From: Jaltomata sinuosa
Taxonomy: Eukaryota; Streptophyta; Magnoliopsida; Solanales; Solanaceae
NCBI GenBank assembly: GCA_003996215.1
Contig: QJPP01007246.1
Coordinates: forward strand, 1,073,501-1,137,500
DNA: 64,000 bases
Reading direction: 5' to 3'
Every line of letters begins with the position of its first letter. Position 1 is the stretch's first letter. This document shows positions 11,195 through 24,800 of this stretch, one piece after another. The notes under the pieces are model-generated. The model did no database searches and was not told the origin of the DNA. It was given only the letters and a program-made list of their open reading frames with translations. Position numbers and translations under genes: made by a program.

Positions 11195-11199
11195 ATTGA

Positions 11200-11660
11200 A
11201 GACAGAGACGTGGGAAGGGCACTTTGTGACTTAGGTTCCAGAATAAATTTGATGCCCACTTCAGTTCTTAAGACTCTATAACTTGGTGAACCAAGGCCTA
11301 CCACAATTAACTTATAGTGTGTAGATTATTCTTTAACTTATCTTGATGGAATCATTGAAGATGTGTTAGTGAAGGTGGGATTATTTATTCTTCTTGTGGA
11401 CATCATTATTCTTGATTATGAGGACGACAAGGATGTACCCATCATTCTTGGTAGTGGTTTCTTAGCTACAATTGATGTAGTAATAAGGATGAAGTCTGGT
11501 AAGATGTCTATGATGGTGGGAGAAAGTAAAGCAATATTTAATGTACTAAAGGAAAATAGTTTGCCTGCACACTATGAGGAGCTCAATGTCATCAATGTAG
11601 GTTCTCCAAGAGTGGATAAGGAAAGACAAGAAACTCATTCCATCGAAATAACCCATTGAG
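11200..11660 (+). pseudogene. Athila/Tat-type protease core (unit F), continued
   Basis: The frame reads EDRDVGRALCDLGSRINLMP, with the aspartic protease active-site signature DLG; G at 33176 has DLGASINLMP. Stops follow near 11280 and 11318, then a frame from 11363 with VLVKVGLFI, DYEDDKDVPIILGSGFLATI and the stretch that usually links protease to reverse transcriptase. No reverse transcriptase follows. Instead the sequence passes into a gag-like piece at 11820. It is the right half of the frame interrupted at 2457. Confidence 0.75.
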
Positions 11661-11819
11661 GGGTTCTCGAAGATTGAATCTGACAGAGAAAGATATTGTT
11701 ACTATAGAAGATGAGATTGAAAGATATATCAAGGATAAATGTCTATTCCAAAATGGTTGGGAGAGAGATCCCATATTTCACATAAAATTTTGTAGGATGT
11801 GTGTAAAAATTATGTGAAA

Positions 11820-12132
11820 ACTTCACTCTCTTCTGGGAGAAGCTAGGGAATGGTATATGAACACTTCACCAGAGTTAGTAGAGACATCGCCTAGGTTAGT
11901 GTACACATTCATCAATAAGTTGAGTTCACACGTTGGAATGACACAACTAATAAACAAGATTGTGAATTTTGAACAAGAAGGGGAAGAGTTACTCTCTGAC
12001 ACTTGGGCAAGGTTCAACCATCTTATTCATTATCCGGGTTTGGGTTTGTCTAAAGTAATGATAATGGAAACTTTCTACCAAGCACTTGACAAGATCAAAC
12101 AATTTATAGTAGATGTGATAGTTGGTAGATAG
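11820..12132 (+). pseudogene. Athila/Tat-type gag fragment (unit F), out of normal order
   Basis: The frame reads SLLGEAREWYMNTS, LVYTFINKLSS, LINKIVNFEQEGEELLSDTW and FYQALDKIKQFIVD. This aligns in order with the gag of unit G (31440-31800: SLTGEATSWLEEL, LYLFFPPSRMLQLRDDITNF, FYRSLDSMNKFIEND). Gag normally lies upstream of protease, but here it follows it. The piece between (11661-11819) has no clear match. Either F is a rearranged element or two fragments were joined. It ends at a stop at 12130-12132. Confidence 0.65.
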
Positions 12133-13121
12133 TGAGATGAAAACTCCGCGATTACACCCATACAGATGCTACAAAGTCTGGTTGTACATGAGCTTCCTTG
12201 GAATGTTGAGTTTTGGAATTTAAATAAGAGAGGTGATGAAAGCAAAGCACAAAATGGAATCTCAAGTGAGATGGGGTGGTAAAGCTTACCCCAATCAAAG
12301 AGATAATGGAATTTGAAAAAGTTCATGTCGAGCAATGATGTTAAACAAGGCGCTAGTTGGGAGACAACTCAAAATTTGTTGTACTTAATTATTTTTTTCT
12401 TGATTATATTCTTTTATAAAAACATTCTAATGATTGTTTTGAATTTGTTGTGTTTGCAAGTTTCCGAGGCTATGGAGCATGAAAAGTGGAAACAAACACT
12501 CAAAACAAAGGTTTAAAAAAGAAAAAAAATAGAAAACAAAAAAAACTAGTAAAAATATAGTAGGGGGACGCCTAGGGTACCAGTACCACCCAAGGCATCT
12601 CCATAGTGTATTTCACTCAAAAATATTTTTTCTTGCTTTTGAAAAAACAAAATTAATAAATAAAAAATTGAAATTAAAAGAAAAAAGAAAAATATTAGTA
12701 TAAAGCCACTAGATTCTCCTTATTTTTGTCCACTAGTGTATTTCAAATATTTCTCTCTCTAACCTTTAGCTAAAGTCTTCATTCCTTCAAACTTTCTTCT
12801 TCAAGAATCAATTTCGAAGGTATGAATTCTTATGCTGTCTTTAATTAATTTTTATTTTTATCAATAGTTATTAGTTTTTAGTTTTTATTTGTTTAATTTA
12901 TTATTTTTAGCTAGTCATTTTGTAGACCCATGAAATGTGAAATTACATACTTGAATTTCCCAACTTGTGAATCATGCTAAATTGTAGAATGGGGAATATA
13001 ATTGATTGATTGTTAGTGAATATATAATTGCTAAAATGGTTGTTTGTTTATAGTATTAAATTTGAGGGTGAATTAGGATAATAGATTCCATAAAACAAGA
13101 CTTTAAAGATTCATGCACATT
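12133..13121 (+). other. Unit F, post-pol region: conserved motif, leader and intron start
   Basis: No protein gene. At 12334-12371 a motif of the type GATGTTAAAC...GCTAGTTGGGAGACAAC matches motifs in G (33876-33903) and, reversed, in E (39915-39960). It is a landmark found downstream of pol in Athila/Tat elements. A pyrimidine-rich leader (12740-12800) ends in a donor-like AAGGTATG at 12817-12824. The rest is AT-rich sequence up to the insertion of D at 13122-13126. Confidence 0.55.
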
Positions 13122-13126
13122 AGGTG

Positions 13127-16100
13127 TGTCACAACTCGATTTCTCAGTCATGATGGCACCTACAACCTCTCAGTAGGCGAATCAATCCCCGTAGCCCGGA
13201 ACGGATAGTAATGGGCTACCTTCTAAAAGTTTAAGCGGAAGAACAAATAGATAAGCGGTAGCAAGGGAACATGATGAATAAACTGGATAACAGGAGTAAT
13301 ATAAATACAAGCGGAAGCTAAACCAAACCCAAAACCTGGTATCATAGCGTATAAGAGCCGAACTACATATAAGGAGTACAAAGGTCCAAAAGTAATATAT
13401 ACATAACATCCCGAAACTATAAGGGTACAAAATACACCAAGGATAAACTAAAGTAAAGCTCTAAATGCCAAGAGCTCACCCTCAGCCTTTAGCCTGGATG
13501 GTCCAAAAACAGCATCCCGCACGAGTCTTCGGCGCTCTAACGGCGATGGCCCACACTAGGATCTGCACCAGAAGATGCAGAGGTTAGGGTGAGCACCAAA
13601 TGCGAAGCATAAGGTACCTAGTAGGTATCATAGGCCGACTGGGCACATATAAGGTAAAAGAGCAATAGCAGACAAAATAAAAGTAAGCAGTCACAGAAAT
13701 CAATGAAAAGGTACACAAGAACTAGCCTAGAGGGAAGACAACAGAAAGTAACAAACAAGGCTATCAAGCAGAATATATACATAATAGACATAGGTGAAAG
13801 TAAGAACGATGCACCTGGGATCCTCGCAAAAACAGTATATATAAGCATAAGTTTTAAAAATGGACGGTATACCGGTAACCTCAAGTATAAAGAATGGGAG
13901 AGAAGAATAAAGGTAGACATGCTTGGAAAATAAGAATTAATATCCAGCCAAAACATACCAATCTCAAATACAGAAGTAACAGCCTAACGGAGTCCAACTC
14001 CACACTTATAATCGTAATAGAGGACAATTCCTGAAATAAAATAATGAGAGTCTACCTACAGTCCCCTGGCCGCCCATACAACCGAGAAAGGCAATCAAAT
14101 TAAAACAAACCCTCTGCATCCTATACTACCGGAGCGTACAATCAACAAACAGCAAACAAGGGTGGAATCTCAAACAATGAATGATATGATGCATGATAAC
14201 CTCAGGGTGAAATAGAACCTTTGTATGTACCTACTCCGGTGCCGATCGGGCCCAACAGGTAGGTTCCATAGAAGGATTCAGCCCGTATACCTCTACTCCA
14301 CCATATACCCTTCCCCCCGGCACACGCAACCCAAAGCCTCAAGCCTAGAGTGGCAAGGTCCATGGAGGTCCCAGACCCTATACTATAACTCAAAATCAAA
14401 ACGTGTCCTCCGGAATCGAGTCTGGGTTCAAGCTAGTGGCTAAGTCTCAAATATGAATGCCTAGACCCTGTCTAGGACTAAAGCAGTGAAAGATGTCTCA
14501 AAAACCCCCTCCAAGGGCGCCCGGACATAATCGGGTCTAAAACAGTAGTAAAATATCTCAGATGCTCGACCCGCCCGAGCCTAAAGTCATTTCAAATCAG
14601 TAATAAAGCTCAGCTAGCACTCCGACTCGGTCGAGTCTAGCAATAGTAGCAAAATCATGATAAAAGCATATTTTGACCTTCTTTACCCCAAGAAGATCCA
14701 CGTATCAAGTCAAATCATCCAAATCCAATTTCATCGAAAACTGGCCCCCGGAGCCATGCAAGTTTAAGGAAACTAGTCCCATTAGGCCCGAATCCAAAAT
14801 TGTAGATAAAATGTGAGAAAATATCTTTATATGCATGGAAATGGTATGATCAACACACAATAGCCTCCCAGCATCTCATAACAACCTAACGGCCCTGCAT
14901 AAGATCCCGAAGCTACTCATCAAGCATAACCAGCCTAGAAGGATAATTCTATGTTCGGGACTCGCGAACATTCCCAATGAACCCACCGTCTATGTTCCAG
15001 AGTCAACAAGGCCTCACAAGGGTAATAATATCAAGCAATAAGAGTACTACACACAACAGAGGAAAGAAATGGGACGGATCATGGAAAAACGGTCAAGGTC
15101 TGTGGTACCAACCTAATAACCCAACCCAAGGATGCCAACTAGCACAATTTTACCCAATATATGCTAAGTCTAGGAGTTTAGACTGTAACCTACCTGTCGT
15201 CCGATGACAAGCTGCGGAAACGATAATATCCAGGGCCGAGCTGCTCCGAGAAGCTCTGAACGATAATCAAACTATCAAATTCATGAATAAAATGTTAAAA
15301 TGAGTCCAACGATACCCATATTGCTACAATTGTATCTGGGTCGAAATTTGGGTCAAAAGCAAGCCCAGAGGGCCCGCACCCGAACCCAAAAATAGAAACA
15401 ACCACGACAACTCCAACGATGCCAAGAAGGCATTCTCCAAATTTGAGCACGATTGGCCAAGAGAAAGCGCCAAAATAGCCCGCTCAACTTGGGATTTAAA
15501 TATGGAATTCAAGAACTAAAAATCGGAAATTTGGCGAGAATTACTTACCAAGAGGACAGGAAATCAACCCAAGACGGAAAATTCTTCGCACCCACGAACA
15601 TGCACAAGCTTAGGGGCAGAATCTATCACAAAATCCAAGGTTTGGATATGAGCATCAATGGAGGAATTTTAGAGAAAAGACAAGGAAACAAGTTGGGGAA
15701 GAAGACTTACAAAGATACGAAGGAGCACGGATAATCGACGAACAAATAATTCCCCAAGACTTAGAACTGATTTGGAGCAAAATGGTCGAGAGAATTTTGA
15801 GTTTTAGAGTGAAAAGGGTGGAGAAAGAATGTTGGAAAAATGAAATAACTAGAATTTATAGTTGCTGGAAAATAGCCAGCGCCATCGGCGCTGAAGGCCT
15901 GCCACATACCAGCGCAATCGCGTTGCCTGGGCGACATTGGCGCTGAAGGCTGGCCTGCAACTGATTTTTTGCAACTTTTTGAAAATGCCACGGGGCATTC
16001 TGGGCACAATCGAAAACCAATAATGCTAATAGAGTGGAAATGACATTCCGGACTCAACGAAACTTATATACGAGGTCGTTTCGAAGAAATGTTGACCCAA

Positions 16101-16600
16101 GTGAACACTAACGAAAAGGAACTCAAAGGCTCGAAATGAGTCCGGCCCACCTGAAACGCAAACCAACCACCTTTTTAGCCTAAACTGAACATTTTGGAGC
16201 TGATGGAATCGTCAGATTATGAATCTGATACTCCGATCATCGAAAGTCACCCGAAGTTACACTTTCAACTCCAAATGGCCTGAAAACTGTGAAAACAACA
16301 CAAAATCCACACCAAAAGTTCTCAGGCCTCAACTAAAGGTCTAACTAGACCAAACTCAAAACTCTGGAGCCAACAGAACTACCAGAATTCAATTCCGAGT
16401 ATATTAGCTAAGAATGTTAACTAAAGTCAACAATATTCTAAGTTTAAGCTCTAAAATAGGCAATAGCCAAAATGACCAAGTGAACGATCAGGGCACCGAA
16501 CTACCGGTCCCAGCAAGCCATAAATGACTTGGGGCCACTACAAGAAGGCTCTAACAGTGCAATAAATGCATAAATGCGAAGATGACCAGAATGGTCATCA
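13127..16600 (-). repeat. 3' LTR of element D
   Basis: On the minus strand it begins around TGATGACCATTCTGGTC (near 16600) and ends GAGTTGTGACA at 13127. A TATA box, TATAAATTC on the minus strand, is at 15852-15860. Directly upstream of it (15877-15950) is a cluster of AGCGCC/GGCGCT words. A hydrophobic open frame in the leader part (13618-13956) also occurs in the other LTR but is treated as chance. It is closely similar to 21819-25300 along its length. Confidence 0.85.
15868..15960. repeat. AGCGCC/GGCGCT palindrome cluster upstream of TATA (D, 3' LTR)
   Basis: Words such as CAGCGCCATCGGCGCTG, CAGCGCAATCGCG and CATTGGCGCTGAAGG recur in about 90 bases. On the minus strand the TATA box (TATAAATTC, 15852-15860) follows within about 20 bases. 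The 5' LTR has the same arrangement, with cluster 24578-24660 and TATA 24555-24563. Confidence 0.8.
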
Positions 16601-16619
16601 CAACATCCACTACTAAAAA

Positions 16620-19600
16620 AACTTTCGTCCTCAAAAGTCAAGAAGAAGGGAGTACCTGAAGGCTCGAACAGCTGTGGATACTGAGCACGCAACTCACTCT
16701 CAGTCTCTCAAGTAGCCTCCTCGACCAGACGGTGCCGCCACTGAACTTTCACAATCATAATCTCCCTAGATTTCAATCTCCTGATATCTCTGGCCAGAAT
16801 AGCTATCGGCTCCTCAAAAAATGACAAGCTCTCATCTAACTAAACCGAATCCCAATGCAACATGTGAGACTCATCTAGAACATACTAGCGCAACATCGAG
16901 ACATGAAAAACTGGATGAACAGCTGAAAACATCGGAGGCAAGGCTACCATGTAGGCAACACTACCAATCCTCTTAGAATCTCAAGCGGCCTAATAAACCT
17001 GGGGCTAAGCTTGCCCCGCCGACCAAATCTCATCACGTCCTTCACGGGCGATACCCGAGGGAAAACCAAGTCACCAACACTGAACTCCAAGGTACGAAGT
17101 CTACGATCAGCTTAGCTCTTCTTCCTACTATGGGCTGCTCTAAGCCTGTCCTGAATCAAATGAACTCGGTCCAAGGAATCTCTAAGCAAATCTGTACTTT
17201 GTGGTCTGGACTCTAACCTATCAAACCAACCAATCGGCGATCTGCAATGCCTACCATACAGAGCCTCTAACGGTGCCATGCCAATGCTCGAATGGAAACT
17301 ACTATTATACGAAAACTCGGACAATGGAATAAACTGATCCCATAAACCCCCAAAGTCAAGAACACAAGCCTGAAGCATGTCCTACAGGACCTGAATAGTC
17401 CTCTCAGACTGGCCATCTTTCTGAGGGTGGAAAGCAGTACTAAGCTGAACCTCTGTACCCAAATCCCTCTGTATAGCTCTCCAAAACTGAGATGTGAATT
17501 GATTGCCACGGTCTAAAATGATAGAAGTTGGGACCCCATGCAACCTAACAATCTCATGAATATAGATCTGACCTAGCCTCTCTGCCCTGAAAGAAGTCTA
17601 AACCGGTAAGAAATATACTGATTTAGTCAGTCTATCAACGATCACCCAAATAGAATCAAACCCACGAGAAGTACGAGGTAAACCAACAATGAAATCCATA
17701 GTAATAATTTCCCACTTTCACTCAGGAATGGGAAGTCACTGCATCAAACCACCCGATCTCACTTGCTCAAACTTAACATGCTGACAGTTCAAGCACCGAG
17801 ATACAAACTCTGCCATGTCCCACTTCATACCACTCCATCAATAGAGCTTCCTCAAGTCCCTATACATCTTCGCGGTACCCGGATGAATAAAATATCTGGA
17901 ATAATGGGCCTCGTGAAGTATCAAGTGAATCAATTCACCAACCCTTGAAACACAAAGTCGACCTTCAAATCTCAGAATACCATCAGAACCCAAAGTAGAC
18001 CGGTTGGCCTCACCCTGAACAACCTGATCACGAAGGTCACACAAACCCTGATCCTCAAACTGTCGACTCTGAATCTGATCAACTAGAGTAGAGAGAACCT
18101 CAATACTAGCAAGAACTCTGCTGGGATCCAATAAGTCAAGCCTAACCAAATGGTTAGCCAAGGACTAGATATCCTAGGCCAACGGTCACTCAGGAACTGA
18201 AAGTGAAGCCAGGCTTTCCATACTCACCGCCTTCTAATTCAAAGCATTTGTTACCATGTTTGCCTTACCCGGATGGTATAAAATAGTGAAATCATAGTCC
18301 TTTAGAAATTTAATCTATCTCTTCTGCCTTGAGTTTATCTTGCACTGACTGGTAATATACTGAAGACTATGATGGTCGGTGAATATCTCACAATGAACTC
18401 CATATAGATAGTGCCTCCAGATCTTGAGCGCGAAAACTACTGCCACCAACTCCAAGTCATGAGTGGGGTAGTTGCGCTCATAAACCTTCAGTTTCCTCGA
18501 CGCATATGCTATCACTCAACCCTGCTGCATCAACACACAACCAAGACCGACCCCTGAAGCATCACAATACACGGAGAAACTATGACCCTCAATTGGTAAA
18601 GTCAAAACTGGAGCTGAATTCAACAAGGCCTTAAGCCTCTGGAAGTTATCCTCACACTGATCAGACCATTGAAATGGAACATCCTTCCTAGTCAGCATAG
18701 TCAAGGGTGCTACTATGGAAGAAAATCCATCAACAAATTGTCTGTAGTACCCAGCTAACCCAACAAAGCTATGAACCTCAATAGGAGTAGTAGGGCTAGG
18801 CCAATCATGAATCGCAGAAATCTTTCTCGGATCAACTCTAATCCCATCCTTAGACACCACGTGACCTAGGAATGCAACTGACTCAAGCCAAAACTCACAC
18901 TTTGAGAACTTGGCATAAAGTCGATGATCTCTCAAAGTCTGAAGTATAGTCCTTAAATGCTGCTCATGCTCGTCCCTACTCCTTGAGTATATCAGGATGT
19001 CATCAGTGAAGACTATCATGAACATATCCAAATATGGGCTAAGCACCCTATGCATCAAATCCATAAAGGTTGCGGGGGAAGTAGTCAACCCAAAAGACAT
19101 CACCAGGAACTCATAGTGGCCATAACGTGTCTTGAATGCTGTCTTAGGGATGTTCTCTTCCCTAATTCTCAACTGATGGTAGCCAGACCTTTAATCAATC
19201 TTCAAAAACATGGCTGAACCCTGGAGCTGATCAAACAGGTAATCAATCCTCGGCATCGGATACCTATTCTTCACTGTCACCTTATTCAAATGCCGATAGT
19301 CAATACACATCTGCATCGACCCATCCTTCTTCTTCATGAAGAGGACAGGAGCACCCCAAGGAAACACGCTCGGTCTAATGAACCCCTTATCTAACAAATC
19401 CTGGAGCTGCTCCTTAAGCTCCCTCAACTCAGCAGGAGCCATACGGTAGGGAGGAATGGAAATGGGCCTGGTGCCCGGCTCTAACTCAATGGAAAAATCA
19501 ACATCTCTCTCATGTGGAAGGCCTGGTAGGTCAGTAGGAAACACATCTAGGAAGTATCTAACCACAGGAACAGACTCAGGAGACATAGGGTCAGCACTAG

Positions 19601-20243
19601 CATCTCGTACATATGATAGATAAGCTAAACACCCACAGGAAATCAACTTCCTAGCTCGAATACAAGATATGACCCCAGATGGTGCATGGCTAACAGATCC
19701 CTGACATATAATTGGGGATATACCAGGCACGACTATGGTAATGGTCTTGGCATAACAATCCAAAATCGCATGGTGAGGGGATAACCGCTCCATGCCCAGT
19801 ATCACATCAAAGTCTAGCATATCAAGTATCATCAAATCAACCCAAGTCTCCAAATAACCAACAGATATCACACAGGATCTCACAATCCGATCCACTACTA
19901 AAGAATCTCCTACTGGGGTTGAAACACTAACAACAACAGATAATGGCTCACTAGCCAACCCTAAAAAAGGAAGAAAGTAGGCAGATATATATGAACAAGT
20001 GGATCCAGGATCAAACAAAGCATAAGCTGGTTGAAGACATACATAAATCGTACCTGTGATCACAGCATCCGAGGCCTCTGCCTCAGGTCTCCCAGGGACC
20101 TCATAGAACTGACAATGACCTCTACCTGCCCGACAACCATCCCTACCACCTTCTCTACCACTTCTATCCTGACCACCCCTATAGCCGGAGGCTGAACTGC
20201 TCACAATGTCTCGGCCTACTGAACTGTGCCCTGCTGAGGGCAA
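16620..20243 (-). pseudogene. pol of element D: protease, RT, RNase H, integrase, chromodomain
   Basis: Open frame 20243-19191 has protease FDPGSTCSYIS (about 20000-20025), then the connection EPGTRPISIPPYRMAP and RT motifs GFIRPSVFPWGAPV, KKKDGS and DYRHLN. After one stop (KID then stop, near 19190) frame 19172-18516 has FGLTTSPATF, the catalytic FTDDILIYS (about 18985-19010; F-x-D-D) and VGLAGYYR. RNase H begins YCDASGVGLG and continues after a stop at IAYASRKL (18515-18315). The integrase zinc region HPGTAKMYRDLR (about 17850) and core follow, with SERTIQVL and EALYGRHCRSP (frame 17378-17112). The GPF/Y module and chromodomain-like tail (VKVQWRHRLVEEAT, YPQLFEPSG) end near 16640. About ten stops or shifts disable it. 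It would copy and integrate the element. Confidence 0.87.
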
Positions 20244-21606
20244 TCTCTAGCAAAGTGACCAACCACACCACAAGTGTAACAACCCCTGACGACCTACTCG
20301 GTTGGGATGAACTAGCAGAACCTGAATGGCCACCACGGCCTGATGCCCCAGAAGATGTACCCCTCGAAGACTGACCATTGTAGCCCTGATGGCTGCTCTG
20401 ACCCTGCTCAAACTGGGTACTACTGAAAGTCTGAAGTGAAGCGTGAACCGGTCGACTGGACTGACCCTGGTGCTACTGTGGCTGATAAACTCTGCCTCAC
20501 TGGCCTAAACCTCTACCCCCATGCCTGGAACCACTGTAGCCACCCTGATGATGAGGTCTCTTATCTCTGGCCCCCTGATCAGGTCGTTGTAAGTCCTTCA
20601 CAGTACGGGCATAGTCAGCGATAGCCTGAAATAACCGACCGCTGGCAACCAATATCTCAGCTGGCTGCCTAATCTATGGCCTCAAACCCCATACAAACCT
20701 GTGAATCTTGTATGCCTCAGTAGAAATGATCATAGCTTCAAATGGCACTAACTGATGAAAATGGGTCTCATACACCGAGACAGTCATAGAATCCTGCATA
20801 AGCCGAGTAAATTGCTCCCTGTGATGCTCACGATCACTTTGAGGTAGGAACTTGGCCATAAAGGCCTCATAGAACTCATACCAGGTCAAAGAAGGTGATG
20901 TCGAAGGCCTGCAAGCAACCTGTGCCCTCCACCATAACTTTGATGGACCCTCCAGCTGATATGAAGTATGGCCAACCCCGTGAGTCTCTAATAACCCCAA
21001 ATGGTGCAACATCTCCTCACATGTGGTGATAAAGTCATGTGGGTCCTGAACCTGTGTACCAGCAAATCTCGGCGGTGCCAATCTCAGAATCTTACCCAAG
21101 GTTTTTTGCTCCGTCTCTATCATAGTAAGGCGAGGAGCAAGAGGCTGGGCAACCGATGGGACTGGCACAACCTCAGCACGGGGAGCCGCAGTAGCAGGCT
21201 ATGCTCCTGAACTCTGAACACCTACGGCTGCCTCCTAAGCGGATGTCTGGGCTATCTCAGAAGGACGCTCCCCAATCATACCCAAGAGTTGAACAAGTAA
21301 ACCCCGAATATCCGAAGACTGAGCTGAGGCTGAAGCTGCCACAGAAACTGATGTTGGAGCTGGTACTGGAGCTGGTGGTACCTGGGCTGCCCTCGGGTCC
21401 ACATGCTGCTACTCTGGAGCTAACTCTGGCTCATAGTCATACTCTGGATCTACCTCAACTCTAGTAGCTCTAGCAGGTGCTGCTGCTCTGGGGCGTCCAC
21501 AATACCTACCTCTACCTTTGCGACCACCCCAAGCCCTAGACGGAGTTGGAGGTGCAGGGGCAGGAGGCTCTCCTCCGCAAGAAGCTGAAGATCTCATACG
21601 AACCAT
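20236..21606 (-). pseudogene. gag of element D
   Basis: The start is taken at the minus-strand ATG at 21606 (MVRMRSSASCGGEPP), after a leader next to the primer site. An Arg/Pro/Ala-rich N-terminus is followed by the capsid-like segment 21168-20674: APPRFAGTQVQDPHDF, CEEMLHHLGL, GPSKLWWRAQV, WYEFYEAFMAKFLPQSDRE and MTVSVYETHFHQL. The zinc knuckle CYTCGVVGHFARDC is at about 20240-20285. Stops interrupt the frame near 21425, 21220 and 20670. The gag frame ends at a stop just after the knuckle, and pol continues in another frame; in related elements gag-pol is normally one frame, so this is probably a lesion. It would be the structural protein of the particle. Confidence 0.82.
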
Positions 21607-21793
21607 CTGCGAAATAATGAACCAGAATAACTGAGATTTCCAGAAACTTTCAAGGATACTACGCACGAAAGAGAAACAAGAAAGGTCCATTTTCCTAAGA
21701 TGTCACCATAGCCTCCCAAGGATTGAGTACGGACATCTCTGCCCTGATCCACAAGACTCTACTATACATTGGCTCCTATATCGATGACATCGG

Positions 21794-21814
21794 TGAACCT
21801 AGGGATCTGATACC
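21794..21814 (-). other. Primer binding site of element D
   Basis: Minus-strand TGGTATCAGATCCCTAGGTT lies four bases from the 5' LTR end (ATGATA at 21819). It is complementary to the 3' end of initiator tRNA-Met with one or two changes. It fixes the element's orientation. Confidence 0.82.
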
Positions 21815-21818
21815 AAGT

Positions 21819-24800
21819 TATCATGACCCGATTTCTCGGTCATGATGGCACCTACAACCCCCAAGTAGTCGAACCAATCCCCGTAGCCCAGAACGATTAG
21901 TAATGGGCTACCTTCTAATAGTTTAAGTCAAAGAACAAATAGATAATTGGAAGCAAGGGAACAGGATGAATAAATTGGATAACAGGAGAAATATAAATAC
22001 AAGAGGAAGCTAAACCAAACCCAAACCAAAAATATGATATCATAGCATATAAGAGCCGAACTATATATAAGGAGTACAAAGGTCCAAAAGTAATATATAC
22101 ATAATGTCCCCGAAACTATAAGAGTACAAAATACACCAAGGATAAACTAAAGTCAAGCTCTGAATTCCAAGAGCTCACCCTCAACCTGGATGGTTCAAAA
22201 AAACACCTCGCACGAGTCTCTGGCTCTCTAACAGCGATGGCCCATACTAGGATCTGCACCAGAAGATGCAGAGGGTAGGGTGAGCACCAAATGCGAACCA
22301 TAAGGTACCTTGTAGGTATCATAGGCCGACTGGGCACATATAAGGTAAAAGAGAAATAGCAGACAAAATAGAAGTAAACAGTCACATAAATCAACGAAAA
22401 GGTACATAAGAACTAGCCTAGAGGGAAGACAACAGAAAGCAAAAAACAAGGCTAGCAAAAAGAATATATACACAACAGACACAGGTGAAAGTAAAAACGA
22501 CGCACCTGGGATCCTCGCAAAAATAGTATATATAAGCATAAGTTCTAAAAATGGATGGTTTACCGATAACCTCAAGTATAAAGAATGGGAGAGAAGAATA
22601 AAGGTAGCCATGCTCAGAAAATAAGAATCAATAACCATCCAAAACATACCAATTTCAAATCCAGAAGTAACAGCCTAGCGGAGTCCAACTCCACACTTAT
22701 AACCGTAATAGAGGACAATTCCTGAAATAAAATAATGAGAGTCTACCTACAGTCCCCCGGTCGCCCATACAATCAAAGAACGCAATCAAGTGAAAACAAA
22801 CCCTCCGACATCCCATATTACTGGAGAGTACAATCAACAAACATCAAACACGGGTGGAATCTCAAACAATGAATGATTTGATGCATGATAACCTCAAGGT
22901 GAAATAGAACCTCTGTATGTACCTCGTCCGATGCCGATCGAGCCCAGCAAGTAGGTACCATGGAAGGACTCAGCCCATATACCTCAACTTCACTGTATAC
23001 CCTTCCCCCCGGCACACGTAGCCCAAAGCCTCAGGCCTAGAGAGGGAAGGTCTATGGAGGTCCCGAACCCCATACTATAACTCAGAATCAAAACGTGTCC
23101 TCCGGAATTGAGTTCGGGTTCAATCCAGTGGCTAAGTCTAAAATATGCATGCCTAGACCCTGTCTATGACTAAAGCAGTGAAAAGATGTCTCAAAAACCC
23201 CCTCCAAGAGTGCCCGGGAATAACCGGGTCTAAAACAGTAGTAAAATATCTCAAATGCTCGACCCGACCGAGCCTAAATGCATTTCAAATCAGTAAGAAA
23301 ACTCAGCTAGCACTCCGACCCGGTCGAGTCTAGCAATAGTAGAAAAATCATGATAAAAGCATATTCTGACCTTCTTTACCCCAAGAAGATCCATGTATCA
23401 AGTCAAATTATTTTTAAATCCAATATCATTGAAAATGGGCCCCCGGGGCCATGCAATTTAAGAAAAACAGTCCCAGTAGGCCCGAAGCCAAAATCATAGT
23501 AAAAATGTGGGAAAATCTCTTTATATACATGGAAATGATATGATCAACACACAATAGCCGCCTAGCAGCTCATAACGACCTAACGGCCCTGCACAGGCTC
23601 CCAAAGCTACTCAGCAAGAATAACCAGCCTAGAAGGATAATTCTATGTTTGGGACCCACGGACATTCCCAATGAACCCACCATCTATGTTCCAGAGTCAA
23701 CAAGGCCTCACAGGACCACAAGGGTAATAATATCAAGAAATAAGATTACTACACACAATGGATGAAATAAATGGGACGGATCATGGAAAAGAGGTCAAGG
23801 TTTGTGGTACCAACCTAATAACCCAACCCAAGGATACCAACTAGCATAATTTTACCCGATATATGCTAAATCTAGAAGTTTAGACTGTAACCTACCTGTC
23901 ATTCGACGACAAGCTGCGGAAATGATGATATCTGGGGACGAGCTACTCTGAGAAGCTCCAAATAAGAATCAAACTATCAAATTCATGAATAAAATGTTAA
24001 AATGAATCTAACGATATCCATATTGCTACAATTGTAGCCTGGTCAAAATTTGGGTCAAAATCGGGCCCACCGATCCCACACCCGAAACCAAAAACAAAAA
24101 GAACCACGATGACCCTAACGATGCCAAGAAGGCATGCTCCAAATTTGAGCACGATTGGCCAAGAGAAGGCGCCAAAACAGCCTGCTTAACTTGGAGTTTA
24201 AAGATGAAATTTTAGAACTAAAAAACGGAAATTTGGCGAGAATTGCTTACCAAAAGGTCAGAAAATCAGCCCAAGACGGACAATTCTTCTCACCCACGAA
24301 CATGCACAAGCTTAGGGGCAGAATCTATCACAAAATCCAAGGTTTGGATATGAGCATCAATGGAGGAATTTTAGATAAAAGACATGGAAATAAGTTGGGG
24401 AAGAAGACTTACCAATATACGAAGGAGCACGGATAATCGATGAACAATTAGTTCCCCAAGACTTAGAACTGATTTGGAGCAAAATGGTGGAGAGAATTTT
24501 GAGTTTTAGAGTGAGAAAGGTGGAGAATAAATGCTGTAAAAACTGAAATAACTGGAATTTATAGCTGTTTGAAAATGGCCAGCGCCATTGGCGCTGAAGT
24601 CCTGCCACAGGTCAGCGCGATCACGCTACTTGGGCGCCATTGGCCCTGAAGGCTGGCCTGCAACTGATTTTCTGCAACTTTTTAAAAACTCTACGGGGCA
24701 TTCTGGGCATAATCAGAAACCAATATTCAAAAACCAATAATGCTAATATAGTGGAAACGATGTTTCAGACTCAACAGAATCGACAAAACTTCCATACGAG

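Noticed and set aside
13618..13956. Hydrophobic open frame of 112 residues on the minus strand, also present (139 residues) at 22228-22647
   Set aside because: The two copies are simply the two LTRs of element D. The frame lies in LTR leader sequence, shows no known motif and differs in start and end between copies; hydrophobicity follows from AT/pyrimidine-rich DNA.
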